Assembly: GCA_030323885.1 (NCBI GenBank)
Contig: CM059187.1
Coordinates: forward strand, 137,364,415 to 137,428,414
Source of the DNA: Branchipolynoe longqiensis
Taxonomy: Eukaryota > Annelida > Polychaeta > Phyllodocida > Polynoidae
Length of the DNA stretch: 64,000 nucleotides
Direction of reading: 5' to 3'
Position numbers and translations under genes: made by a program. The notes under the pieces were generated by a model. It did no database searches. It was given only the letters and a program-made list of their open reading frames with translations, and was not told the DNA's origin. Every line of letters starts with the position of its first letter. Position 1 is the stretch's first letter. Positions 63,858 to 64,000 of this stretch are shown here, one piece after another.

Positions 63858-64000
63858 ACCCACACTTGGCGCATGCGCACTGAACCCGGTAGTGGAGAAG
63901 CCGTGCGGCGCATTATTCAATTTGCCCGTGCCCGGGAAAGGACTAACCCGGAGCGGACGCCAGACGGCGCTGTGTTCGAATTAGAGCCGCCCGGTAGGTG
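63858..64000. other. GC-rich window end with an NRF1-like site
   Basis: GGCGCATGCGCACT at 63868-63881 has the NRF1 core GCGCATGCGC. GC content rises to the end, which could be the edge of a promoter beyond the window; no exon is visible. Confidence 0.3.

Overview
The window looks like nuclear DNA of an animal, most likely an invertebrate. It has canonical GT-AG introns, tRNA-headed SINEs, several families of short DNA transposons with terminal inverted repeats (MITEs), LINE 3' ends, a tyrosine-recombinase-type retroelement, many minisatellites and AT microsatellites, and long homopolymer C/G runs. I see no operons or bacterial-type genes. I cannot name the species from the sequence.

The only host gene I can support is on the + strand in the first 11 kb: the 5' half of an acid sphingomyelinase-like phosphodiesterase (SMPDL3 type). 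Exon 1 (1609-1735, signal peptide) joins in phase to exon 2 (7060-7270), exon 3 (9002-9249) and exon 4 (10891-11054). Together they encode about 250 residues, including the TDIHYD, WTGD and GNHD metal-site motifs. I could not find the second half (the GHxP and GHTH motifs) in the remaining 53 kb, so the gene either continues beyond the window or is broken. A weak candidate terminal exon on the - strand lies at 48346-48528.

Most of the rest is mobile and repetitive DNA. One SINE family (called SINE-A here) has about 40 copies or pieces in both orientations; one piece sits exactly at the exon 3 splice donor. Other layers are a TTAA-flanked MITE (about 10 copies), a pogo-like MITE (TIR CAGTAAAACCTCTCTAA, 4 copies), Harbinger-like MITEs with 3-bp TTA/TAA target duplications, a tRNA-like unit that forms tandem arrays (18657-19493 and 52641-53150), and LINE 3' ends at 33417-34871 and 35194-35868. 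Nesting is common: MITE in MITE, MITE in SINE, SINE in SINE, LINE in SINE.

The most notable object is at 58842-61912: a compact retroelement with an intact Gag-like gene (385 aa) and no reverse transcriptase, flanked by split direct repeats in the order A1 - gag - B1 - A2 - B2. This layout is known from Ngaro/PAT-type tyrosine-recombinase retrotransposons. A divergent 5' part of a relative lies at 31733-32370. A second unusual object is a 2.07-kb foldback-like element at 43948-46018. Its ends are arrays of GTTCAAAACACTAC in inverted orientation, and it encloses two minisatellites, a MITE and a SINE.
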